From NCBI RefSeq assembly GCF_009725995.1, contig NZ_RCNS01000003.1, positions 496,001-560,000 of the forward strand: a DNA stretch of 64,000 nucleotides, given 5' to 3'. Made by a program: the position numbers and the translations under genes. A model generated the notes under the pieces. It saw nothing but the letters and a program-made list of their open reading frames with translations. It was not told where the DNA came from and did no database searches. This DNA is from Zobellia laminariae (GTDB lineage Bacteria; Bacteroidota; Bacteroidia; Flavobacteriales; Flavobacteriaceae). Position 1 is the stretch's first letter, and every line of letters starts with the position of its first letter. Below are positions 25,814-34,271 of this stretch, piece by piece.

Positions 25814-26659
25814 ATGGATAATTTTAAACAAAACTATAAACGAAGCTTTTATTTAAGTGGCGACCGCAAGAAATATTGGTATTCCGCTTTCTTTCTAGGC
25901 TTCTTTGTCTCTTTAATTCTAATAGGCCTTAAGCCGTTTGAAAAAAGTATAATAGACCACCCGTATATAACGCTTGTTCATATTGGTGTTGGGTTAATTT
26001 GTACGGCAGTCTATATTCTGGGGTACGAAATTTTATTAAGGTGGTTTAAAACCATAAAATTCAATTATTTAAAACTTATTCTTTTTGATGTTTTTCTTGC
26101 CCTAGTAAGTGTGACTCTTATTTTTCTTTATGACCGTTATGTTGTTGTAAAAGATGGGCATGTTACTTTTGGTTTTCTATTGGAATACATTCTTGTATTG
26201 GGTTTACCTTTTTACCCTGTTATTCTTTCTATTTTCCACTTTTTAAAAACAGTCGTGTTTCCAATTCAAGTATACGCACCCATCTCCAAAGAATATTTAG
26301 CAGATGCGGAAAATATTTTAAGCATAAAAGAAGATAATGGTGCAGCTGGATTTAGCACAAATTTGGAACAGCTTTTATATATACAATCTCAAGATAATTA
26401 TATAGAAATACATTATTTAAAGGATGGAGATTACACTAAACATCTAATGCGGGGTACATTAAAGAGTATTCTAAATGACTTTGCCTTTCTTCTTAAAGTA
26501 CATAGATCGTTTGTTGTAAACCCGCATAAGGTAGAATGTTTAGTAGGAAACTCTAATAAGGCCGCTATTTCTTTTAAGGGCGTTGCGGTTTCGGTTCCGG
26601 TTTCTAAATCCTACTACTCTTCTGTCAAAAACTATTTATCTACTAGTACCAAAATCTAG
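25814..26659 (+). CDS. Membrane-anchored LytTR DNA-binding regulator
   Basis: The 281-aa protein has four predicted membrane helices in residues about 25-155 (YWYSAFFLGFFVSLILIGL, YITLVHIGVGLICTAVYILG, a third around LILFDVFLALVSVTLIFL, a fourth around FLLEYILVLGLPFYPVILSI). A C-terminal LytTR domain follows (about 180-275: LLYIQSQDNYIEIHYL, LMRGTLKSILNDF, LLKVHRSFVVNPHKV). There is no receiver domain, so the membrane part is likely the sensor and the regulator works one-component style. The hydrolase gene starts 114 bases downstream on the same strand and may be its target or operon partner. Confidence 0.88.
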   Translation: MDNFKQNYKRSFYLSGDRKKYWYSAFFLGFFVSLILIGLKPFEKSIIDHPYITLVHIGVGLICTAVYILGYEILLRWFKTIKFNYLKLILFDVFLALVSVTLIFLYDRYVVVKDGHVTFGFLLEYILVLGLPFYPVILSIFHFLKTVVFPIQVYAPISKEYLADAENILSIKEDNGAAGFSTNLEQLLYIQSQDNYIEIHYLKDGDYTKHLMRGTLKSILNDFAFLLKVHRSFVVNPHKVECLVGNSNKAAISFKGVAVSVPVSKSYYSSVKNYLSTSTKI

Positions 26660-26773
26660 TCATTTCGCCACAAAAGGACTTACTTTCTTTTTCAAAAATT
26701 AAGCGCTTTATATTTTAGTCGTCAGTAATACTTAATAGTAATGAACATTTTTTGAACTATAAATAACGACCTA

Positions 26774-27916
26774 ATGAAAAATTTCTATTTTAAATTCTTA
26801 TTCGCTTTAATAGCACCACTCTCCATGAATGCTCAAAGCCAAGATACACTGGTGGATGTAGGAGGTTACAAAATGCATTTCAATATTATAAAAGGAGAAG
26901 GCACTCCCATTCTTTTTGAAGCTGGTGGAGGTAATGATGCTTCCGTCTGGGAACCCATTTTAGAAAAAATTCATACCGTTACGGGAACAACCCTAATTAC
27001 TTATGACCGGTCAGGAATTGGAACAAGCGAATTAAATCCGAAGTTAAAAAACGATGCGGATTTTGGAATAGAAAACGGAATTAAAGAATTAGAAACAGGT
27101 CTTTCTAAATTAGGGTACGACAAGGATATTATCTTGGTTTCCCACTCCTACGGCGGACTCTACAATCTACTATACACCCGTAAACATCCTAAAAAGGTGA
27201 AGTCAATTGTTTTAATAGATGCCACGCCCATTGATTTCTGGAATGAAGAATTACTGACCATGAGAGATATGAATGTGGATATAAATGCCATTCCAAAGGG
27301 TACCGGTGATTATTATGCGAATGCTAATTATAATGAAACGATGCGTTCTGTAAGAGGTATGCAGTTCCCAGAACATACGCCTATTACCAGCGTTTTTCCA
27401 GAAAACTCATTTCCATATTTTCCTGAGATGCTTTCAACTAGATGGAAATTACTTCAGGACGAGCTTGGCGAAAAAAATAAGAATGTGACCAATATAATAG
27501 CCAAAGGCAGTGGTCATGCCGTTTTTGAAGATAATCCTGCGTTGATCATCAATACTATCATTAAAGCCTACTCAGAAACGCTAGCTAAAGACCAACAAAA
27601 TGCAGTGCTACAAAAAGCGCTTGACAATGCCATAGCATTAGCTATTGAAACTAAAGTAAACAACCGTTCAGAACATGATTTGAATACATTAGGGTATTCA
27701 TTTATGCAAACTGAAGAACTTGATCAGGCTTTAGCGATTTTTAAAGTCGCTACTATTTTATTTCCAGAAAGTGCTAATGCATATGATAGTTATGGCGAAG
27801 CGTTATTAGCGGCAGATAAAAAAGCAGAAGGCATTGAAATGTACAAGAAATCTATTGAATTAAACCCTGAAAATGAACATGCAAAAGAGGTGTTATTGAA
27901 ATTGGAACAAGAATAA
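26774..27916 (+). CDS. Secreted alpha/beta hydrolase with C-terminal TPR repeats
   Basis: A signal peptide (FLFALIAPLSMNAQS) precedes an alpha/beta-hydrolase domain of about 250 residues. The oxyanion region is LFEAGGGNDASVW, the nucleophile S125 lies in VSHSYGG, and the histidine is in AKGSGHAVFED. From about residue 285 a TPR-like section follows (LNTLGYSFMQTEELDQALAI and AYDSYGEALLAADKKAEGIE, the latter ending near EMYKKSIELNPEN). A hydrolase plus TPR layout is common among Bacteroidota serine hydrolases related to beta-lactamase/esterase genes that sit beside LytTR regulators. The substrate is unknown. A fragment of a sister copy lies upstream at 25614. Confidence 0.88.
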   Translation: MKNFYFKFLFALIAPLSMNAQSQDTLVDVGGYKMHFNIIKGEGTPILFEAGGGNDASVWEPILEKIHTVTGTTLITYDRSGIGTSELNPKLKNDADFGIENGIKELETGLSKLGYDKDIILVSHSYGGLYNLLYTRKHPKKVKSIVLIDATPIDFWNEELLTMRDMNVDINAIPKGTGDYYANANYNETMRSVRGMQFPEHTPITSVFPENSFPYFPEMLSTRWKLLQDELGEKNKNVTNIIAKGSGHAVFEDNPALIINTIIKAYSETLAKDQQNAVLQKALDNAIALAIETKVNNRSEHDLNTLGYSFMQTEELDQALAIFKVATILFPESANAYDSYGEALLAADKKAEGIEMYKKSIELNPENEHAKEVLLKLEQE

Positions 27917-28008
27917 CTATTTACAATGGGGTAAAAAAAAGTATATTCAAGCTTGTAATGAGCACTTAGATTGCGCCCCAAATTTTAACTGACGGTTAAA
28001 AAACCAAG

Positions 28009-28455
28009 ATGAACAAACCCCTCAGAAAAAGTATTTTAACTTCCTATTTAATAGGTTTGCCAATTGGCCTTATAACCATAGTAGCAACACTCTGGTTACC
28101 TATTTTAATTACCGATGAAGGGTTATTTTCAATAATTTTAATTGCAAACTATGGATGGCCAACTCTAGGGTTGGCCTTATCTTTTTTAGTGGCCTTGGGA
28201 ATTGGCGCAAAAGTGGCCTATGACCACTTGCAACATGGGAAATCTTTACTTTTCAGCTCGTTCATGTATTCTGCAGTAGTAAACGGTATCATATGGGCCT
28301 CCTTTTGTTTCGTCCTTCTATTTACCTTAGAAGACAGCTACCCCATGATGTTTCCTGCTGTATTGGCATTACTCTTTTGTACACTTTTCACCACTTTTAC
28401 TTTGGGTTTGCTTATCACTTTTATAATAAGCAGAATTAGACAAAATGGAAGTTGA
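28009..28455 (+). CDS. Hypothetical four-helix membrane protein (148 aa)
   Basis: Four hydrophobic helices fill most of the protein: LIGLPIGLITIVATLWLPIL, then LIANYGWPTLGLALSFLVAL, then FMYSAVVNGIIWASFCFVLL and MFPAVLALLFCTLFTTFTLG with its extension. The N-terminus is basic (MNKPLRKSILTSY) and probably cytoplasmic. No family is recognised. The gene starts 92 bases after the hydrolase on the same strand, so co-transcription is possible. Confidence 0.65.
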   Translation: MNKPLRKSILTSYLIGLPIGLITIVATLWLPILITDEGLFSIILIANYGWPTLGLALSFLVALGIGAKVAYDHLQHGKSLLFSSFMYSAVVNGIIWASFCFVLLFTLEDSYPMMFPAVLALLFCTLFTTFTLGLLITFIISRIRQNGS

Positions 28456-28547
28456 GAAAGCAACCCTTTAGAAAATCTGCATCTATACTACAGTTCTATT
28501 TTTTAACCGCACAATAACAAACCCAAACCTTTTAATTTAGACGAGCT

Positions 28548-29006
28548 ATGAAATCTAGTTTTACACTTCTTTTCTTATTCGTTCTCCTATTTTCACAAGC
28601 TTGTAAGGACGATGATAATTGTAGTGAGGTTGCCTGCTTTACACCACCTGAACCCTTCTCTTTTGACTTGGTAGACAAAACTTCCGGAGAGAATCTATTT
28701 ACCAATGAGACCTATAACGCCAATGACATAAGCGTAGTAGATCTTGACGACCAAAGCGCCGTTGAATTTACATTCCAAGATGAGAACGACACCAACCTCA
28801 TTAGAATAAATACCATTGGCTGGGAAACGGAAACCGTTGCGTATAGCATCCAAATTGCCACCAAAAGCGTATTTGAACTTTATGTAACCGCAGAACGTTC
28901 CACCGATGGCTGCTGCCCAAATACAGATTTTACAGAAATACGCATAGAAAAAGCAGATTTTGAATTGAACAAAGAAAGCGGTATTTATACCATTTTCGTG
29001 GATTAG
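28548..29006 (+). CDS. Hypothetical lipoprotein (152 aa)
   Basis: The product begins MKSSFTLLFLFVLLFSQACK, a lipoprotein signal with lipobox SQAC. The mature part starts with an acidic DDDNCSEVACFTPPEP and continues as a beta-rich domain (FSFDLVDKTSGENLF, AVEFTFQDENDTNLIRI, FELYVTAERSTDGCCPNTDF). The family is not recognised. It lies on the same strand as its neighbours, 92 bases after the membrane protein gene; the metallopeptidase gene follows after 138 bases. Confidence 0.65.
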   Translation: MKSSFTLLFLFVLLFSQACKDDDNCSEVACFTPPEPFSFDLVDKTSGENLFTNETYNANDISVVDLDDQSAVEFTFQDENDTNLIRINTIGWETETVAYSIQIATKSVFELYVTAERSTDGCCPNTDFTEIRIEKADFELNKESGIYTIFVD

Positions 29007-29144
29007 ACTTTGTGATACATATTACAGTACCATCTTTTAAGAGCATTTAATAGTGTTTTTGAGATACACTGTTCCGCAATAATTAGCACCTTTGTAGGAA
29101 TATTTTAATACAGTACTCGTCCCCAAGTCTAACACCTGTTTTCA

Positions 29145-30179
29145 ATGAAAAAATTTACCTGCCAACACTGCTCCAACGTGGTGTATTTTGAAAATCATAC
29201 CTGTGTGGCCTGCAAACAATGGTTGGGTTACGAGCCTATTTCTTCTCGTATGCTCGCCACCAACGCGCAGCAGAATGTACCTACGTTTCAGCTGGACGGA
29301 AGAAATTATCACTATTGCAGCAACCACCAACACCATGTGTGCAACTGGTTAATAGAAGCAAACGGTGCAGATACCTTCTGTGAGGCATGCAAGCTAAACC
29401 GTACCATTCCCAATCTTTCCGTTAAAGACTACCTAGACGAGTGGAAGAATATAGAAATGGCCAAACACCGCCTTATTTATGCCCTAAAACGGTGGAAGTT
29501 GCCTTTCTATGGTACTACCGCTGGCAGTTATAATCTGGAATTTAATTTTCTTTCCAAAGATGAGAAACTGAAAGAAAACCAATCTGCCATGACGGGCCAT
29601 GCAAACGGACTGGTGACCATAAACCTAGCTGAAGCCGATGCTATTTCTAGAGAACAGGCAAGACAGGAACTAGAAGAACCTTACCGTACCTTAATTGGCC
29701 ATTTTAGACATGAGGTAGGCCATTACTATTGGGATAGGCTTATTTATGAAAATCAAAATAACTTAACGGCGTTCCGTAATCTTTTTGGAGACGACCGTGC
29801 AGATTATGGCCAAGCCTTAGAGCTGCATTATAAAAAAGAGCACAATTACAACTGGAAAGGCAATTACATAAGCAAATATGCCAGTTCTCACCCGTGGGAA
29901 GATTGGGCCGAAACTTGGGCACATTATTTACATATGGTAGATATGGTAGACACCGCATTAAATTTTGGATTACTAACGAATGTAGAGACCAATATTACCG
30001 ATGCCTATTACCATCCTAACTTTACCGATATCTTTAAAGCTATCGTTCCGTTATCCATTGCCGTAAATAGTTTAAACCGCAGTATGGGCCAACCAGATGT
30101 ATACCCTTTTGTTGTACCCCATAACGTGCTCCAAAAGTTGGAATTTGTACATGCTGTATTACGTAATTACAATTCGTAG
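29145..30179 (+). CDS. Zinc-ribbon, zinc-binding metallopeptidase
   Basis: The 344-aa protein opens with cysteine pairs of two zinc-ribbon knuckles (CQHCSNVVYF and CVACKQW, then HYCSNH, VCNW and FCEACKLN). A gluzincin-type active site follows at HEVGH (residues 189-193), with the third ligand probably in DDRADYGQAL or ETWAHYLHM. The overall layout matches the 'putative zinc-binding metallopeptidase' family. The substrate is unknown. There is no signal peptide, so it acts in the cytoplasm. The next gene on this strand is microprotein copy B, 171 bases away. Confidence 0.82.
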   Translation: MKKFTCQHCSNVVYFENHTCVACKQWLGYEPISSRMLATNAQQNVPTFQLDGRNYHYCSNHQHHVCNWLIEANGADTFCEACKLNRTIPNLSVKDYLDEWKNIEMAKHRLIYALKRWKLPFYGTTAGSYNLEFNFLSKDEKLKENQSAMTGHANGLVTINLAEADAISREQARQELEEPYRTLIGHFRHEVGHYYWDRLIYENQNNLTAFRNLFGDDRADYGQALELHYKKEHNYNWKGNYISKYASSHPWEDWAETWAHYLHMVDMVDTALNFGLLTNVETNITDAYYHPNFTDIFKAIVPLSIAVNSLNRSMGQPDVYPFVVPHNVLQKLEFVHAVLRNYNS

Positions 30180-30243
30180 CAACAGACTGATTTTGAAGTA
30201 AGCACCTTTAAAAAGCTCCTAAAATAATGGTAAAATAGAGATT

Positions 30244-30551
30244 CCGTTTTTCTATTTAAAACTTATGTATTAAATTAGTAAACCACCCTGTAGGCCAATA
30301 GCACACAGGAGTACAGCCGTTTTACTAACTTTTATCTTAAGCCCCATCTTATGGAAAGAGTAATACAAAGTAACATTTATTCAGACTTTTTTTACATGCT
30401 ATTTGGTGTAATCGGCTCAACGATTTACTTCATGAAAGGCAGCTATATACTTGGTAGTATTTTAGTTGTATACGGCATTGTATATTTGGTAAAAATCTTA
30501 AAGCATTTTTTGAAACAGTCCTAACGTAGAACCCATTTATAGGAATCTTAA
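30244..30551 (+). repeat. Paralogous block B (leader plus 57-aa microprotein)
   Basis: This block is similar to 3472-3786. The leader has TTTTTCTATTTAAAA and TATGTATTAA, and TTTTACTAACTTTTAT sits just ahead of the ATG. The 3' flank has CATTTATAGGAATCTTAAA. The similarity starts and stops at comparable distances in both copies. Confidence 0.65.
30351..30524 (+). CDS. 57-aa two-helix membrane microprotein, copy B
   Basis: ATG 30351 to TAA 30522-30524 gives 57 residues, exactly the length of copy A at 3584. The sequence begins MERVIQSNIYSDFFYMLFGV and ends KHFLKQS, with two hydrophobic helices (about 12-27 and 32-49, the second with SYILGSILVVYGIVYLVKIL). Roughly half of the positions are identical to copy A, with substitutions that keep hydrophobicity, which supports a translated gene. 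The tail is basic here and acidic in copy A. The function is unknown; the protein is expected in the inner membrane. Confidence 0.72.
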   Translation: MERVIQSNIYSDFFYMLFGVIGSTIYFMKGSYILGSILVVYGIVYLVKILKHFLKQS

Positions 30552-30577
30552 AGCCGAGTAAAATAGCGAGCTATTTC

Positions 30578-32677
30578 CTAATGGAACAAAACCGACTCAG
30601 AAATGGCTTCTTTGCCAAAAGTAGGTCCGCTCCACTCCAAATTTAATTGCGGATTTCCCTTTTTACCATTTTTTAAATAGAGCTTGATAGGGTGTGTTCC
30701 GGCCTTAAGTTTGTATTGTCCGCTCATGTTAGAATTCTTTATGTATCCGTAATCGGCATCAATAACAGTAGACTCATGAATACGCAGTATTCCTCCAGAA
30801 TTAGCTCTTAGATAAAAAGTATAATCTCCATCCGCAGGTACTTCTATATATCCTTCAAAATAAAGGATACTAGTATTTTCCGATGTTTGAACCTTAGAAT
30901 TCATATGTGCAGTTATCCCTGTTCCTATAGGAGTTAACGACTCAACGGATGGAACCCAGCGGAATTTCCCTTCATACGATTTCCAAGTAATACCTTTCTC
31001 CAAATCCTTTACCGCAACGCCCGGAACCAAGGCCTGGTCATAAGGTCTCACTGCAGTAGGGTTTGGCATACGATGTTGCAGAACATTGGCTTTCATTTCT
31101 TCCTGAAGTGCTGAAAAATCTGCAGAACCAGCTAGGTTTACAGATTGGTTCATATCATCGATTACATTATAAATTTCAAAATCATCTTTTTCCGATTGAA
31201 TATCATATCTAACTCCCACATAATCGCCCTTTCGTATCATCTGCATTTGATTACGACGACGGTCTTTTAAATCGGAACTAAAATCGTCATAACCTGGTGT
31301 TTTTCCGTTTTGAAAGTATTCAACGTAGATAGTACTAGACGATTGTTTTCCTTTCCCCGTTAATGACGGTAACAATGAGGTCCCATTAGAAACCGCAGGA
31401 GCCGGCAAACCGGCCATTTCAGAGAATGTAGGCATCCAATCATAAGAAATACTAGGACTGGAAACAACCGTTCCCTGCTTAATAGATTCAGGCCATCTTG
31501 CTATAGTAGGCATACGTAAACCTCCCTCCCAACAGTCTCTTTTTATTCCGGTAAAAGGTCCGTAGCTACCAAAAAATGTTGGTACAATAGGCTGGTCCTC
31601 CAAATAGGATTCTACCGAGGGGCCATTATCAGAAGTAAAAATTACCAAGGTATTATCATCAATTTTAAGGTCTTTTAAAAGTTGAAGAATATCGCCCACT
31701 GCGGAGTCTATCCTACGCGTATCCGTAGCATACCTTTTGTAAACATCCGTCCACGGAACTGACTTTTTACTATTTTCAGGAACGTAAGTAGCATCGGCAT
31801 AATCGGGGTGAATCCACGAATCCACTTCGCCACTAGCGGTATTTATCATTTTACCCGGTTCACCAAGCCATTGCAGCCCCCCGTTTAGTCCGCCTCCTTT
31901 AGGATATGCCTGTGTTGGCAACTCCAAAACGGCATGCGGTGTATCATAGGCCAAATACATAAAAAATGGCTTGTCTTTTTCCTCGCCCTGCTTGTGATCT
32001 ACAATCCATTTTTTAGCAGCGGCAGTCCATAGATCAGCAGTATAACACTTGTCTAGGTCAGGGGTTATATTCGTTCGGTTTTCGTAAACTTCTTTGGTAC
32101 CGCGGTATATCCCTTCCTTTGGGTAATGCTCGTGTCCATCGCCATGTCTCATATATCCCAAGTAATAATCAAATCCTTGATTTAGGGGGTGTGAAGGCCA
32201 ATTTGGTGCTTTTCCTTTTCCCTGTAATCCCCATTTGCCTATGGCAGCGGTCTTATAATCCGCTTCTTGTAAAATAGACCCTAGAGTATGGTTATAAGCC
32301 AAAGCCTTATCAAACTGATTGTCCCTAATATTAGCATGCCCTTGACTTTGACCTAATAGTAACGATGCCCTAGAAGGTGCGCATACAGGTGCCGCGGAAT
32401 AATGTTGCGGCAATAAGGCACCTTCATTGGCCATACGGTCTAGATTGGGCGTAAATTCCTGTGGGGAATGCTTTCCCTCTTTATCTGCTCTTTGCTTTTG
32501 AAAAAAGACTCCCAAATCGCCATAACCCAAATCATCCGTTAAGATGAAAATTATATTGGGTTTTTGGTAAGTATCAGAAGTAGCATCTACCGTGGTTTGG
32601 GCAGTTAAACTACAACTAGCTATTATAACTAAAATTCCAATACTAGTAATGGATCGTATTTTATTGAAATGCTTCAT
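30578..32677 (-). CDS. S1 family sulfatase with C-terminal PA14-like domain
   Basis: The protein is 699 aa. After an export signal (GILVIIASCSLTAQ) comes the alkaline-phosphatase-fold sulfatase: metal-binding IIFILTDDLGYGDLG and the formylglycine motif CAPSR with C99, followed by the GHANIRDN block. TSDNGPSVES supplies further metal ligands. The last 130 residues (from about EGKFRWVPSVESLTP) form a PA14-like domain (ILYFEGYIEVPADGDYTFYL, GTHPIKLYLKNG, LNLEWSGP), usually a carbohydrate-binding module. It is the last gene of the PUL's minus-strand operon, 27 bases after GH30. It would remove sulfate esters from the polysaccharide outside the inner membrane; the attacked position is unknown. Confidence 0.93.
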   Translation of the reverse strand: MKHFNKIRSITSIGILVIIASCSLTAQTTVDATSDTYQKPNIIFILTDDLGYGDLGVFFQKQRADKEGKHSPQEFTPNLDRMANEGALLPQHYSAAPVCAPSRASLLLGQSQGHANIRDNQFDKALAYNHTLGSILQEADYKTAAIGKWGLQGKGKAPNWPSHPLNQGFDYYLGYMRHGDGHEHYPKEGIYRGTKEVYENRTNITPDLDKCYTADLWTAAAKKWIVDHKQGEEKDKPFFMYLAYDTPHAVLELPTQAYPKGGGLNGGLQWLGEPGKMINTASGEVDSWIHPDYADATYVPENSKKSVPWTDVYKRYATDTRRIDSAVGDILQLLKDLKIDDNTLVIFTSDNGPSVESYLEDQPIVPTFFGSYGPFTGIKRDCWEGGLRMPTIARWPESIKQGTVVSSPSISYDWMPTFSEMAGLPAPAVSNGTSLLPSLTGKGKQSSSTIYVEYFQNGKTPGYDDFSSDLKDRRRNQMQMIRKGDYVGVRYDIQSEKDDFEIYNVIDDMNQSVNLAGSADFSALQEEMKANVLQHRMPNPTAVRPYDQALVPGVAVKDLEKGITWKSYEGKFRWVPSVESLTPIGTGITAHMNSKVQTSENTSILYFEGYIEVPADGDYTFYLRANSGGILRIHESTVIDADYGYIKNSNMSGQYKLKAGTHPIKLYLKNGKKGNPQLNLEWSGPTFGKEAISESVLFH

Positions 32678-32704
32678 ATTTAATTTTTGCTATACGTTTA
32701 AAAT

Positions 32705-34249
32705 CTATTTTGATTGAAAAACAAAAGTGGTTATTGATTTTTCACCTACCGTGAATATGCCGTCTTTCAGTTTTCCTAAAACTTTACTTTTCAAATTTTG
32801 CTCAGTATTGGTCACATAACTCGTAACCTTTACATATGATTCAGAATCTAAATTCAACTCTAAATCTACAGCTGCTTCTTTTTGGTTTACTGCCACAACA
32901 ACTACGCTGCCATCCTTATTTTTATATGCGGAAACCAAAACTCCGTTCTGTAACGTGTCGGTTAAGTCCCTATCCGCATAACTGACGGAAATTCGACTAG
33001 CTCCAGGCCTGATAAATCGTGCATAATTACCAAACGCCCACAACAGTTTTGAATCATAGATAGCACCATCTGCAACATTTTTATCATGATAGACCAAGCC
33101 ATCTTTAAAATCATACGGACTCATAGCCAACCACCAGTGCCACGCACTTGCATTGGCTATAGTTAGGTCAGCATGAATTACCCGTGCCACGTATAAGGCG
33201 GTTTGCATACCCAAGCCCCTGCCCTTTCCTTTAATTTCTTCGTTGTTTTCTAGGATGCAATATTCACTCATCCAATATTCCAAGTCTGGATATTTCTGAA
33301 GCTTTTCTGCAATACGTTCTCGCTCTCTTTTTAACTTTTCCACAGGCCAAGTAGTAAAATAACTATGCGCAGCTACTTTAGGCGCCAAGGTGCTTAGACT
33401 TCCTAAATAATGTGGACTTGTGGGATTGAAGAAAGTTTCAATCTGGTCGCTTCTATTTTGGTGTTTCTTCTTTTTTCCCGTTACATAATCGATAGCTCCG
33501 GCTTCCGTAATTTCTATTTTAGAGTTGATTTTTTCAAGTTGAAATATCGAATCGATTACCCTAGCGGCCGCAGCCAACTCAGTATTGTTCCAAGGCGAGC
33601 CTTCTTGCCCACCTTTCCATTCCCATTGCGGTTCGTTAAACGGACTCACATTATCAAAGTCTATGGCTAAACTATCTTTAAAGTGATGAAGTACATCCGT
33701 TAGAAAATTGGCATAGGCAGCATAATTATCACTACTCAAATTTGCCGATAATCCATCGTCCGAATGTGCCTTTCTGTTTTTAGTAAAGTAAATAGGCGGA
33801 CTGTTTACAAAAGCAACAAACTGATCTACACCTTGCTCTTTAGCAGCCTGCAAGAACCAACGCTGTCCTGCTTGTTTTTGCCAGTCATACGTTTCATTGG
33901 CTTGCAGAAATCCTTCGGTTCTTCGCCATGGGTCTTTTATACCGCTATCATGACCCTGAATGGCGCTTCCTGCTCCTATATTAAAACGCCAAGCGGTTAA
34001 ACCAATCCCTGTGGGCGAACCCGTTGCATCGGTTTCGGTACTGAAAAGCCATTCCGCTACTTTGCTTTTTTTGGCTTCAGGCCACAGCCCTACATATTGC
34101 GCTGCCCAAGCATCCGAAGCTCCAAAATTATGAATGGTCTGAAAAGTAATAGCAGCATCAATATTCACCTCAACAACAGCTTGCCCTTGCACCGATAGGA
34201 AGTAAAAACTGATACTTAATAAACTTAGTAAAATCCACTTTTTCATCAC
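32705..34249 (-). CDS. GH30 family glycoside hydrolase
   Basis: The 514-aa protein has a signal peptide (SISFYFLSVQGQA) and a beta/alpha barrel of clan A followed by a C-terminal beta sandwich (VVVVAVNQKEAAVDLELNLD). The acid/base is E206 in VSPFNEPQWEW and the nucleophile is E329 in YWMSEYCIL, the usual GH30 positions. GASDAWAAQYVGLWP and the barrel-strand AWRFNIGAGS are also family features. GH30 enzymes cleave beta-linked glucans, xylans, galactans or fucosides, so the linkage cannot be fixed from sequence alone. It is the only recognisable glycoside hydrolase in the PUL, placed between two sulfatases with 22 and 27 base gaps, so coordinated action on a sulfated glycan is likely. Confidence 0.92.
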   Translation of the reverse strand: MMKKWILLSLLSISFYFLSVQGQAVVEVNIDAAITFQTIHNFGASDAWAAQYVGLWPEAKKSKVAEWLFSTETDATGSPTGIGLTAWRFNIGAGSAIQGHDSGIKDPWRRTEGFLQANETYDWQKQAGQRWFLQAAKEQGVDQFVAFVNSPPIYFTKNRKAHSDDGLSANLSSDNYAAYANFLTDVLHHFKDSLAIDFDNVSPFNEPQWEWKGGQEGSPWNNTELAAAARVIDSIFQLEKINSKIEITEAGAIDYVTGKKKKHQNRSDQIETFFNPTSPHYLGSLSTLAPKVAAHSYFTTWPVEKLKRERERIAEKLQKYPDLEYWMSEYCILENNEEIKGKGRGLGMQTALYVARVIHADLTIANASAWHWWLAMSPYDFKDGLVYHDKNVADGAIYDSKLLWAFGNYARFIRPGASRISVSYADRDLTDTLQNGVLVSAYKNKDGSVVVVAVNQKEAAVDLELNLDSESYVKVTSYVTNTEQNLKSKVLGKLKDGIFTVGEKSITTFVFQSK

Positions 34250-34271
34250 CTTTCCTATATTTCAATATCTA

